A stretch of DNA of 60,247 nt from the NCBI GenBank assembly GCA_009693235.1, contig SHXR01000020.1:1-60247 (forward strand), written 5' to 3'. Shown in pieces: positions 48,047 to 56,395 of the stretch (positions are counted from its first letter, which is position 1; the number at the start of each line of letters is the position of its first letter). Under the pieces are notes generated by a model. The model ran no database searches. It was not told the origin of the DNA and saw only the letters and a list, made by a program, of their open reading frames with translations. This stretch comes from Betaproteobacteria bacterium (GTDB lineage: Bacteria; Pseudomonadota; Gammaproteobacteria; Burkholderiales; SG8-39). A program made the position numbers and the translations under genes.

Positions 48047-49504
48047 TTAGCGGCTCAAATCGACGAATACATTCTTCAATTCCGTGTACAGCTCGAGCCC
48101 GTGCATGCCAAGCTCGCGTCCGATGCCGGACTTCTTCACCCCACCAAACGGCGCCAAATAGCCGTACCGACTGGCGCTGCCGTGCGAGTTGATGCTGATC
48201 ATGCCGGTTTTAACGCGCTTGGCGACCCGCAGGGCACGACCGATGTCGCGTGTCCATACCGAACCGTTGAGGCCGTATTGATTGTCGTTCGCCATGCGGA
48301 TCACATCGTCTTCATCCATAAACGGAATCACGACGACCACCGGACCGAAAATCTCTTCTTGTGCGATGCGCGAAGCGTTGGTGACCCCACCAATGATGGT
48401 CGGGGCAAAGTAATGGCCTTTTACTTGCATGGTGGGCCGATCACCACCGCAGACGATCGTCCCGCCTTCACGTTGGCCGAGCTCAACATAAGCGCGCACC
48501 GTTCGCCACTGACCGGCAGATATCAGCGGCCCCATCTCGGTCAGCGGGTCGAGCGGATCGCCGACCCGAAAGCGGCTCGTCGCCTTCGCAAACTCGGTGA
48601 CGAACGCTTCGTATGCGCTCGCCTCGACAAACAATCGCGTGCGCGCCGAGCAGCTCTGGCCGGCATTGCCAAATCCTGCGGACACAGCGGTGTTAGCTGC
48701 TTTCGATAGATCTGCATCCGCAAATACGATGTTTGCGCTCTTGCCGCCCAACTCAAGCGTAATCCGCTTCATCGAATCGGCACCGGCCTTCATCAGCTTG
48801 GCGCCGGTGGTGGTCTCGCCGGTGAAAGAGATCTTGTCGATCAACGGATGCCTTGCAATATGCTCACCCAACTCCGCGCCGGGGCCGGGCAGAATATTGA
48901 GCACGCCGGGTGGCAGTCCTGCCTCGAGCGCAGCCCGACCCAGCATCAACGAGGTAAGCGGCGTATGCGTTGCCGGCTTGAGAATGACGGTGCAGCCGGC
49001 CGCCAATGCCGGTGCAAGTTTCCATGCCGCGGCCAGGAACGGAAAATTCCAGGGCGTGATGGCCGCCACCACGCCAAGCGGCTCGCGCAACGTGAAATCG
49101 AGAATGTCAGCGCCCATCGGAATGGTGCTGCCAAAAAATTTGTCTGCTGCACCCGCGTAGTAGTCGAAGACCTTGGCGGCCGCTTCGACTTCATTGTTGG
49201 CATTGACGATCGTTTTACCGCCATTGCGGGTTTCTATTTCTGCGATCGCAGCGGCTTGCCAACGAATCTTTTCCGCGATGCGTCGCAATAATGCGCCGCG
49301 CTCAGTCGGCATCATGCCCGACCATTGGCCGTCATCGAATGCCTTGCGCGCCGCTACCGCTGCGCGATCAACATCTTGGACGCCGGCGCGTGCCACTTCC
49401 GCAAGCACGGAATCGTCGAGTGGACTGCGGGTAGTGAAGGTCGCGCCGGACAATGCCGGTGTAAATGCGCCGTCAATCAGCAGCAATTGGTCGGGAGCCG
49501 GCAT
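48047..49504 (-). CDS. NAD(P)-dependent aldehyde dehydrogenase
   Basis: A 485-residue ALDH. The general base Glu lies in 'ITLELGGKSANIVF', the catalytic Cys in 'GNAGQSCSARTRLFV', and 'ITPWNFPF' and 'EIFGPVVVV' are present. It resembles betaine or gamma-aminobutyraldehyde type dehydrogenases, but the substrate cannot be inferred. ATG 49504 overlaps the PyrF-like stop as TGATG. Confidence 0.92.
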   Translation of the reverse strand: MPAPDQLLLIDGAFTPALSGATFTTRSPLDDSVLAEVARAGVQDVDRAAVAARKAFDDGQWSGMMPTERGALLRRIAEKIRWQAAAIAEIETRNGGKTIVNANNEVEAAAKVFDYYAGAADKFFGSTIPMGADILDFTLREPLGVVAAITPWNFPFLAAAWKLAPALAAGCTVILKPATHTPLTSLMLGRAALEAGLPPGVLNILPGPGAELGEHIARHPLIDKISFTGETTTGAKLMKAGADSMKRITLELGGKSANIVFADADLSKAANTAVSAGFGNAGQSCSARTRLFVEASAYEAFVTEFAKATSRFRVGDPLDPLTEMGPLISAGQWRTVRAYVELGQREGGTIVCGGDRPTMQVKGHYFAPTIIGGVTNASRIAQEEIFGPVVVVIPFMDEDDVIRMANDNQYGLNGSVWTRDIGRALRVAKRVKTGMISINSHGSASRYGYLAPFGGVKKSGIGRELGMHGLELYTELKNVFVDLSR

Positions 49505-50313
49505 CACTGTTGCGCGCGCATACCTTCGTCGATCAACCGCTTGGCGGCATCCGCTGGGTCCGCGGCGGCATATACGGCGCGGCCGACCACGCCAAACACG
49601 CGCGCGCCCCTTGCCGCTTTCACGATGCTGCCAAGCGTGCCGCCTAACGGGCCGATACCCGGCACGAGGAGGGTCGGGGCATCAATCCGTTCGGCAAGAC
49701 GTGCGGCGTGATGCGTCAGCTTGGCTGTGGTGTTGCCGGGTACGACGAAATGATCCGCACCGAGGGTCATTGCGCGCGCGAAAATGAGATCTAGTGCGTC
49801 ATCGATGACATAGCCGCCGCCACTTGCGTTGTAATCGGGAAATGGCAGGTCGCCGCCCACGATCGGCAACAGTCGTTGTTGCATCGACGCGCCGACGAAT
49901 GCATCGACTGCACGAGGACCTGCAGTGGGGAAGAGAATCAAGCCGTCCACGCCTGCTGCACGACAGTTCGCGGCGAATTTGGCAGCCATGTCCGGGACAT
50001 CGGCGCCCGCTTTCTGGTGATCGTAGACGAGTGGTCGATCGGTTACCGATCGGAGTTGCCGAATGGCCTCGGCCAGGCCGAGCCGCAGCACCATCGTCAG
50101 CCCGACCTTGTAGCCGGCGACGCCTTCCACCGTGGTGGTCTGTTCGACTACGCGGCGTGACTCATCGACCGTTTCCGCATCCAAGGCAATGACGATGCCA
50201 CTCCGCCCGGGCAACGTGGCGTCATAGCGCTTGGCGAGCGCTAAGTGCGAAAGACGTCCACTCGCATCGCGTTCGGCAGGGCTTGGACGTTGCAGAGCGT
50301 AGGAATCAGCCAT
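49504..50313 (-). CDS. OMP-decarboxylase-superfamily protein with unusual active-site motif
   Basis: A 269-residue (beta-alpha)8 protein of the PyrF/HUMPS superfamily. 'IVIALDAE' gives the first Asp, 'GYKVGL' the strand-2 Lys, and 'VYDHQKAGADVPD' the catalytic strand. Canonical PyrF has DxKxxD there; here the spacing is DxxKxxxD. The phosphate-binding end 'LLVPGIGPLGG' and 'FGVVGRAVYAA' are kept. ATG 50313 is 22 nt after the NadC-like stop. It may decarboxylate a ribonucleotide made by the NadC-like enzyme; that is inference. An ordinary PyrF role is the alternative. Confidence 0.8.
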   Translation of the reverse strand: MADSYALQRPSPAERDASGRLSHLALAKRYDATLPGRSGIVIALDAETVDESRRVVEQTTTVEGVAGYKVGLTMVLRLGLAEAIRQLRSVTDRPLVYDHQKAGADVPDMAAKFAANCRAAGVDGLILFPTAGPRAVDAFVGASMQQRLLPIVGGDLPFPDYNASGGGYVIDDALDLIFARAMTLGADHFVVPGNTTAKLTHHAARLAERIDAPTLLVPGIGPLGGTLGSIVKAARGARVFGVVGRAVYAAADPADAAKRLIDEGMRAQQ

Positions 50314-50335
50314 GGCCAGCGAACGGGTGCGCGAT

Positions 50336-51229
50336 CTAGCCGCCCGCGGCCCGCAAGCGCTCAATGGTACGAAGCGCGCTTGGTTTGATGTCTTGTACGT
50401 CGAGGCTGATATCGAGCGCCTTCACCGTGTGGGTGAGATCGCCCACCGATATGACATCGACCCCGGTTTCAGCGATCGGCACGATGGTCGTCTCATTGAT
50501 ACCACCGGATGCTTCGGTCATCGCGCGGCCGGCGACGAGCTTCATGGCGGCCTTCATTTCGTCCAAGTCCATATTGTCGAACATGATCACCTCCACCCCA
50601 CAATCAAGCGCTTCCTCGACCATCGCCATGGTTTCGCATTCGACTTCTATTTTGAACGTATGCTGGGCACGGGCACGCAGAATATGGACGGCGTTCTTGA
50701 TGCTCCCCGCGATCTTGATGTGGTTGTCTTTCACCAGGATGCAATTCGTGAGATTCATGATGTGGTTGTGGGCGCCCCCGACCCGCACCGCATACTTTTG
50801 CACCATACGAAGGCCCGGCCATCCCTTGCGGGTATCGGTCACTCGCACCTTGGTGTGTTTCACCAGATTGACGTAGCGGCGCGTCTTGGTGGCGATGGCG
50901 GAAAGCTGTTGAATCCAGTCGAGGGCCGCCCGTTCAATCGCAAAAAACGTCGAGGCACGGCCACGAATTTTCAACAACACCGTGCCGGGTGCGATCTCAT
51001 CGCCATCTTTTACGCAGTGTTCGATCTGCGCATCGGCATCGAGCAGGCGTATGGTCTCGTCGGCGAACAACAGGCCGCATGCAACGCCGTGCGCCTTTGC
51101 ATAGATTTGCGCCGTCTGGCTAGGATCGTCATCCCAGGTGAGAAAGCCGCCGGTGGTGTCACCCAGCCCGAATTCCTCGCGCAGGCCCTGTTCGACGTAT
51201 GGGCGGATAATGAAACGGTTCAGTTGCAT
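50336..51229 (-). CDS. Quinolinate phosphoribosyltransferase paralogue (NadC-like)
   Basis: A 297-residue type II phosphoribosyltransferase of the NadC fold, from ATG 51229 (MQLNRFIIRPYVEQGL). The signature region reads DTRKGWPGLR (132-141) instead of DTRKTTPGLR, and 'GGAHNHIMNLTN' instead of the usual 'GGxxNHRxGLYD'. Ile157 thus replaces the Arg that in M. tuberculosis NadC contacts a quinolinate carboxylate. 'ILVKDNHI' is kept. A changed acid substrate is therefore likely. First gene of the five-gene minus operon, divergent from the PBP-fold gene at 51302 with 72 bp between. Confidence 0.83.
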   Translation of the reverse strand: MQLNRFIIRPYVEQGLREEFGLGDTTGGFLTWDDDPSQTAQIYAKAHGVACGLLFADETIRLLDADAQIEHCVKDGDEIAPGTVLLKIRGRASTFFAIERAALDWIQQLSAIATKTRRYVNLVKHTKVRVTDTRKGWPGLRMVQKYAVRVGGAHNHIMNLTNCILVKDNHIKIAGSIKNAVHILRARAQHTFKIEVECETMAMVEEALDCGVEVIMFDNMDLDEMKAAMKLVAGRAMTEASGGINETTIVPIAETGVDVISVGDLTHTVKALDISLDVQDIKPSALRTIERLRAAGG

Positions 51230-51301
51230 AATTGATCCCTGGGTGCCGGCTTTCGCCCGCGGAAATGTCGGACGCTCGATGATAGACGAGGAGAGACGCG
51301 C

Positions 51302-52192
51302 ATGGGAAAATTCGTCGTGAACACGCATGGCCGGCTGCAGGAATGGATCGCCGATGCAAAGGGCTACTTTCGGGATGCCGGGCTCGACTATGCATTGACG
51401 CAGCACATCTTGCTCACCAAGCAGGCGGCGCAAAAGCCGCTTGAAGGCAATGCGGTTCCGGACAATCTGCAGGGTGCGTATCAGACCTACGAAAAGGGGC
51501 GTGACGCCTCGATTAGTTGCGCCTGCCACTGGACCGTCAATATGGCTGCCTCGGCCAACCACGGCCGACTGTGGGGTGAGGCGTATTCGATTTCACCATG
51601 CGGCATCTTCGTGCCGGAGGGGGCGTCCATTCGCAAGCCCGAGGATCTGGCTGGCATCAACGTGCATGTGGGTTACCAGTCCGGCAGCCACTACGCGACC
51701 ATCCAGGCACTCGAGCCGTTTATGCCCGCCGACCAGATTGCCTTGAAATTTGGTGGCGGACCGTCCGATCGCGTCGACCAGTTATTGAGCGGTTCGGCTC
51801 AGGCGGCGACGGTATTCGGCATGCAGTATTACATCATGGAACAGCTGGGTTATCGCAAGATCGTCGATGCCACCTTCATGATCGCGGCATTGATCCCGGA
51901 CGGCGTTGATGTTGCAGACGTCCGCAAGTACTACGCCGCGCTACGCAGGGCGCAAGCGGACATCGATCGCATGCATCAGTCCTACACGCATTTTTATCTG
52001 CACGAACTGCCTGATCGACATGCCAAGCTGGTCGATGTGCGGCGGTTCGGTCCGGGCGAGCGGATCGTGTTCGAACCCTATACGCGCGAGCTCTACGAAT
52101 CGACGCACAAGTGGGTCGAGGAACGCCACATCTTCCCGCCTGAGAAAGCTGTGCAGGGCCGCTATGAGGACGCGGTTGTTTGTGCGACATAA
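51302..52192 (+). CDS. THI5/NMT1-like PBP-fold protein without signal peptide
   Basis: A 296-residue periplasmic-binding-protein-like fold (MGKFVVNTHGRLQEW) with 'INVHVGYQSGSHYATIQAL' and 'LGYRKIVDATFMIA' in the second lobe. There is no signal peptide or lipobox, so it is probably cytosolic. It holds a striking motif 'SCACHWTVN' (Cys73, Cys75, His76). Signal-less PBP-fold proteins include enzymes such as THI5 and dihydroxyphthalate decarboxylase, so an enzymatic role is possible. Good GAGGAGA ribosome-binding site. Divergent from the NadC-like operon. Confidence 0.75.
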   Translation: MGKFVVNTHGRLQEWIADAKGYFRDAGLDYALTQHILLTKQAAQKPLEGNAVPDNLQGAYQTYEKGRDASISCACHWTVNMAASANHGRLWGEAYSISPCGIFVPEGASIRKPEDLAGINVHVGYQSGSHYATIQALEPFMPADQIALKFGGGPSDRVDQLLSGSAQAATVFGMQYYIMEQLGYRKIVDATFMIAALIPDGVDVADVRKYYAALRRAQADIDRMHQSYTHFYLHELPDRHAKLVDVRRFGPGERIVFEPYTRELYESTHKWVEERHIFPPEKAVQGRYEDAVVCAT

Positions 52193-52249
52193 ACGGCAAG
52201 CTGTCTGCTTGCTTCTGCATCAAGTTCGAATCACTGCGAGGTCAGCACA

Positions 52250-53089
52250 ATGTTGGGATGGATTGGAATTCGTTGTAGGACGGGTCGCGCCGTGATGGGA
52301 TGGTTGGCGGGTGTGCTCATTGCGCTACCGGCATCATCTGTGATCGCGCAAGATCAAGCCGCCCTGATGAAATGGCTTAAGGCGGCGCATCGTACCGAGC
52401 GCAATGTGGTGCGAGACGTCTATCGGCATCCAATTGAATCGCTCACCTTCTTCGGCGTTCGCGACAACAGCACGGTCGTCGAGATTCTGCCGGGCAGCGG
52501 TGGGTACTACATGGAAATCCTCGCGCCCTATCTGAAGGCCAAGGGGCGCTACATCGCCGCCAATCGCGATGCATCGGAGCCGCCGCAATATATTGCCGAT
52601 CATCAACGGCTCCTTGGCCGGCTCAAAGCGGAGCCTGCCCTCTATGAAAAAGTGATCGTCACGCAATTCAATCCCGGCAAACATGCCATCGCCCCACCGG
52701 GCAGTGCGGATATGGTGCTGACGTTTCGCAATCTGCATAACTGGATAGAGCGCGAACAGATCGAAAGCGCACTCGCTGATTTTCATAAGGCCCTGAAGCC
52801 GGGCGGCATCCTCGGTGTCGTCGATCATCGCGGTCGCACTGATCTCTCGCAGCAAGCGCAAATGAAATCGGGCTATGTACGCGAAGACTATGCGATTGCG
52901 ATCATCGAGAAGGCGGGATTCAAACTGGCCGGTCGCACCGAAGTCAATGCCAATCCAAAAGATACCAAGGATTACCCGGAAGGTGTTTGGACGCTGCCGC
53001 CCACCTATCGAATGAAAGATCAGGATCGTGCCAAGTATGAAGCGATTGGTGAGAGCGACCGGTTCACCCTGAAGTTCGTGAAGCGTTAA
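52250..53089 (+). CDS. Exported SAM-methyltransferase-like protein
   Basis: A 279-residue protein with an N-terminal signal peptide (…GWLAGVLIALPASSVIAQD) and a class I methyltransferase fold: motif I 'TVVEILPGSGGYYMEIL', 'ADMVLTFRNLHNW' and 'LKPGGILGVVDHR'. Members of this exported group (COG4798-like) are puzzling because SAM is cytoplasmic. ATG 52295 is an alternative start. Its TAA stop lies within the beginning of a dispersed repeat fragment. Confidence 0.85.
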   Translation: MLGWIGIRCRTGRAVMGWLAGVLIALPASSVIAQDQAALMKWLKAAHRTERNVVRDVYRHPIESLTFFGVRDNSTVVEILPGSGGYYMEILAPYLKAKGRYIAANRDASEPPQYIADHQRLLGRLKAEPALYEKVIVTQFNPGKHAIAPPGSADMVLTFRNLHNWIEREQIESALADFHKALKPGGILGVVDHRGRTDLSQQAQMKSGYVREDYAIAIIEKAGFKLAGRTEVNANPKDTKDYPEGVWTLPPTYRMKDQDRAKYEAIGESDRFTLKFVKR

Positions 53090-53106
53090 GGAAGCGCTGA
53101 TTAAGC
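53086..53106 (+). repeat. Dispersed hairpin repeat, short fragment (E3)
   Basis: The 21-bp TTAAGGAAGCGCTGATTAAG plus C matches the first bases of the repeat at 57797. It includes the TAA stop of the methyltransferase-like gene and merges into the unclear 5' end of the molybdenum hydroxylase gene. Confidence 0.7.
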
Positions 53107-53153
53107 AATCCGGTCAGGTCCCACTGGCGGAGCAATCCGGCATCGGTGCGCCG

Positions 53154-55457
53154 GTGCTGCGCGTCGAGGACGAGCGATTCCTCACCGGCAAAGGGCGTTT
53201 CGTCGATGACATGTCGATGCCTGGCATGACGTTCGCTCATGTGGTTCGCTCGCCGCATGCCCACGCGCGCATCGTCCGGGTAGCAACACAAGACGCCCTG
53301 TCTGCACCGGGTGTGCTGCTGGTTCTCACCGGTAGCGATGTCATGCGCGAAGGGATCGGCGGGCTGCCGTGCGAGGCCTTTCCCGTCTTGCTGCCGGGGA
53401 GCACCGCCCATCGACCGCTGCAACTGATCCTTGCGGTCGATAAGGTGCGTCATGTCGGTGAGGCCGTCGCATTGGTGATTGCGAGCACCGCCGAACAGGC
53501 AAAAGATGCTGGAGAACGCATCACCATTGCGTACGAGCCCCTTCCGGCGGTCACGCTGATCAATGCGCTTCGACCGAACGCCGGCAAAGTGTGGGACGAG
53601 GCTGCCGATAACATCGCGTTTAAACTCGAACGCGGGGACCGCAAGGCGGTTGATCATGCGTTTAGTAGTGCTGTCCACATAACGCGGTTTGCGTTCCACT
53701 ATCCGCGCGCGTCGGCGAATCCGATCGAGCCGCGTGGCGCGCTGGCGTGGCGCGATCCGCTGGATGGGCGCTATACGCTTTGCACATCGACGCAATTTCC
53801 ATTTCAGGCGCGGGAAGTCATCGCCGGCCTCCTGCGATGTGCCGAATTGCAATTGCGCGTGATTGCACCGGATGTGGGCGGCGCCTTTGGCATGAAGAGC
53901 CAAATCTACCCGGAGGAGGCGCTCGTCGTATGGGCGGCGATGAGGTTGCAAAGACCGGTCAAGTGGGTCGCCCAGCGCAGCGAAAGCCTGGCGGCCGATA
54001 TGCACGGCCGCCATCAGACTACCCGTTGCGAAGGTGCGTTCGATGCGGAGGGCAGAATGCTCGCATTGCGCGTAGCGGTCGCCATCGATCTTGGCGCCTA
54101 TCTCGGTTATTCGGCCGGCGTCGCACCCACCAACGCCGCGATCAGCTATACCAACACCTACGACATCCCGTTGATTCACTCGATGGTGCAGGCGGCCTTC
54201 ACGAATACCGCCGTGGTCGGACCTTACCGCGGTACTGCCAAGCCGGAGGCGACCTTTGCGGTCGAGCGCTTACTCGATCAAGCGGCGCGAGAAATGGGCA
54301 TGGATGTCATTGCAATCCGGCGCCGCAATTTGATTTCATCGGCGGCGATGCCTTACCGCACGCCGGGTGGTTATCTGTTCGATTCGGGTGATTTTGCAAA
54401 AGTACTCGACCAAGCGGTGGTGTTGGCCGACCGGGAAGGTTTTCCCGCACGCAAGGCAATGAGCGAAGCGCGCGGCAGGTATCGCGGGCGCGGCCTCGCC
54501 ATGCATTGTCAACGCGCCGGCAGCCAGTCGGAGCGCATGGAAATTCGTGTGGCGCAGGACGGCACCGTCGCATTGCATGTGGGCACGCTGGCGACCGGGC
54601 AAGGACATGAAACGATGTTCGCGCAGATGATTGCCACATGGCTTGGTGTGTCACGCGAGGCCGTCCAGGTATTTCAAGGCGACACCGATAAGGTTCTGTA
54701 TGGCCGGGGCACCTTTGCTCAACGCAGCATGAACGCCGGCGGATCGGCGCTGAAGATCGCGGCGGACGAGATCGTGCAAAAGGGCAAGCGCATTGCGGCG
54801 TGGATGTTGGAAGCCGCCGAGTCGGACGTGGAGTTTGTGCGTGGCCGCTTTGGCGTGAAGGGGACTGATCGCGTCGTGAGTTTCGCATCCGTGGCGAAGC
54901 GGGCCTATGTTCCCGTTGGATTACCGCCTGCACTGGGCATTGGGCTGGATGGGGTGGGAACACATCCAGGGCCGAATAATTTTCCCAACGGCTGCATGAT
55001 TTGTGAAGTCGAGGTCGATGCCGACACCGGCCAAGCCACGGTTGATCGGATGATCGCGGTCGATGATGTCGGCACGGTCATCAATCCGATCACCTTGGAA
55101 GGTCAATTGCATGGCTCGATTGCGCAAGGACTCGGGCCCGCGCTGTTTGAAGCCGTGGTCTACGATCCTGACAGCGCGCAGCTTGTCACGGGATCCTTTC
55201 TCGACTATGCAATGCCGCGCGCCGACGATCTGCCCGCCACGATGCTATCTGCGGTCGTGCCAGTCCCGACGGCGACGAATCTACTCGGCGTGAAAGGCGG
55301 CAGCGAGGCGGGCAACGTCGGTGTGCCACCGGCCATCATCAATGCCATTGTCGATGCGCTGGCGCCACTTGGTGTCACCGACCTGCCGATGCCCGCCTCC
55401 GCTGAGCGCATCTGGCGGGCTATCAATGCAGCTAAGGCTACTCAGCCGCCGCGGTGA
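53154..55457 (+). CDS. Xanthine-dehydrogenase-family molybdopterin subunit (CoxL-like), 5' end unclear
   Basis: A 767-residue large subunit of a molybdenum hydroxylase. Motifs: 'RVEDERFLTGKGRFVDD', Mo-cofactor segments 'GGAFGMKSQIYPEE' and 'TLATGQGHETMFAQM', 'GTVINPITLEGQLHG' and the active-site Glu in 'KGGSEAGNVGVPP'. The CO-dehydrogenase loop AYRCSFR is absent (GPYRGTAKPEA). The first standard start is GTG 53154, but conserved sequence 'GIGAP' lies upstream in the same frame, reaching back into the repeat fragment E3; CTG 53124 would give 'LAEQSGIGAPVLRVED'. The Fe-S and FAD subunits are not adjacent. It overlaps the convergent TctC gene by 20 nt. Confidence 0.85.
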   Translation: MLRVEDERFLTGKGRFVDDMSMPGMTFAHVVRSPHAHARIVRVATQDALSAPGVLLVLTGSDVMREGIGGLPCEAFPVLLPGSTAHRPLQLILAVDKVRHVGEAVALVIASTAEQAKDAGERITIAYEPLPAVTLINALRPNAGKVWDEAADNIAFKLERGDRKAVDHAFSSAVHITRFAFHYPRASANPIEPRGALAWRDPLDGRYTLCTSTQFPFQAREVIAGLLRCAELQLRVIAPDVGGAFGMKSQIYPEEALVVWAAMRLQRPVKWVAQRSESLAADMHGRHQTTRCEGAFDAEGRMLALRVAVAIDLGAYLGYSAGVAPTNAAISYTNTYDIPLIHSMVQAAFTNTAVVGPYRGTAKPEATFAVERLLDQAAREMGMDVIAIRRRNLISSAAMPYRTPGGYLFDSGDFAKVLDQAVVLADREGFPARKAMSEARGRYRGRGLAMHCQRAGSQSERMEIRVAQDGTVALHVGTLATGQGHETMFAQMIATWLGVSREAVQVFQGDTDKVLYGRGTFAQRSMNAGGSALKIAADEIVQKGKRIAAWMLEAAESDVEFVRGRFGVKGTDRVVSFASVAKRAYVPVGLPPALGIGLDGVGTHPGPNNFPNGCMICEVEVDADTGQATVDRMIAVDDVGTVINPITLEGQLHGSIAQGLGPALFEAVVYDPDSAQLVTGSFLDYAMPRADDLPATMLSAVVPVPTATNLLGVKGGSEAGNVGVPPAIINAIVDALAPLGVTDLPMPASAERIWRAINAAKATQPPR

Positions 55458-56394
55458 AGCCGGAATTGCGGATGATCGGTCCCCAGCGTTCGGTGTCGGC
55501 CTTCACCATCGATTGAAAGTCGGCAGCCGCCATTTCGCGGATCTCGAGCTCGAACGTGCGCATCCGCTCGCGAACCTCCGGCGTGCGCATTGCCTTGACC
55601 ACCACGTCGTTGAAACGTTGAATTGTTTCGACCGGTGTGCCGATCGGTGCGAACAAACCATACCAGCCGGAGACCGCGAGCATCGGGTAACCAAGCTCTT
55701 TGAATGATGGCACATCGGGCAGGCTCGCCGATCGGTCATCACCGGTCTGGGCGAGAAACCGGATCTTGCCTGAGCGCCCATGCGACAACATCGATCCCAT
55801 TGGTAACACCGCCGCCGGTACATGTCCGGCCACCAAATCGGTCAGTGCGGGCACTGTCCCACGATAAGGAATGTGCGTCATGTACGCACCGGTCGCTTGC
55901 ACTAGCAACGTGGCGAAAAAATGCAAGTTGGTACCGGCGCCCGCAGTACCGTAGCCCATCGGCGCCGTTTGTGCCTTGGAGAATGCGACCAGTTCTCGGA
56001 GATCCTTGGCCTGCGCCGAAGCACTCACCGCAAGCGCGATTCGATAAATGCCGCCATGGGCAACGCCCACAAAATCCGCCAGTGGCAGGTAGGTCGGTTT
56101 CTTGACCGTGTGCGGATAGACGCTGATGTTCGAGTCGGGCGCGAACAGCAACATGGATCCATCGGCCGGCGCGCTTTTCAACGCCGCCGCGCCGATCGCG
56201 CCTGCTGCACCGGTGCGGTTCTCGACGACGTAGGAGCGGCCGGTGTGGTCCGACAGTTTTTCGGCAATCATGCGCGCGGTCGCATCCAGGCCGCCGCCGG
56301 GCGGATAGTTGACGATGATCCGGTGCTGCGCCCAGGCGACCGTCGAAGCCGCAGCGAGCACCAGTGCGCCGAGTGCCTGGGTGCGCCAACCCAT
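55438..56394 (-). CDS. TctC/Bug family periplasmic solute-binding protein
   Basis: A 318-residue receptor: signal peptide (…ALVLAAASTVAWAQ), 'IIVNYPPGGGLDATARMIA', 'YVVENRTGAAGAIG', 'MTHIPYRGTVPALTDLVAG'. ATG 56394 is preferred to an upstream TTG. It starts 1 nt after the DUF427 stop and belongs with DUF427 and the next TctC gene to a minus-strand run. Confidence 0.92.
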   Translation of the reverse strand: MGWRTQALGALVLAAASTVAWAQHRIIVNYPPGGGLDATARMIAEKLSDHTGRSYVVENRTGAAGAIGAAALKSAPADGSMLLFAPDSNISVYPHTVKKPTYLPLADFVGVAHGGIYRIALAVSASAQAKDLRELVAFSKAQTAPMGYGTAGAGTNLHFFATLLVQATGAYMTHIPYRGTVPALTDLVAGHVPAAVLPMGSMLSHGRSGKIRFLAQTGDDRSASLPDVPSFKELGYPMLAVSGWYGLFAPIGTPVETIQRFNDVVVKAMRTPEVRERMRTFELEIREMAAADFQSMVKADTERWGPIIRNSGFTAAAE

Positions 56395-56395
56395 G

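Noticed and set aside
53104-53140. Direct repeat GCAATCCGG (53104-53112 and 53132-53140) as a target-site duplication of an insertion.
   Set aside because: Copies are 28 nt apart with no element between them and one copy is part of conserved coding sequence; likely chance.
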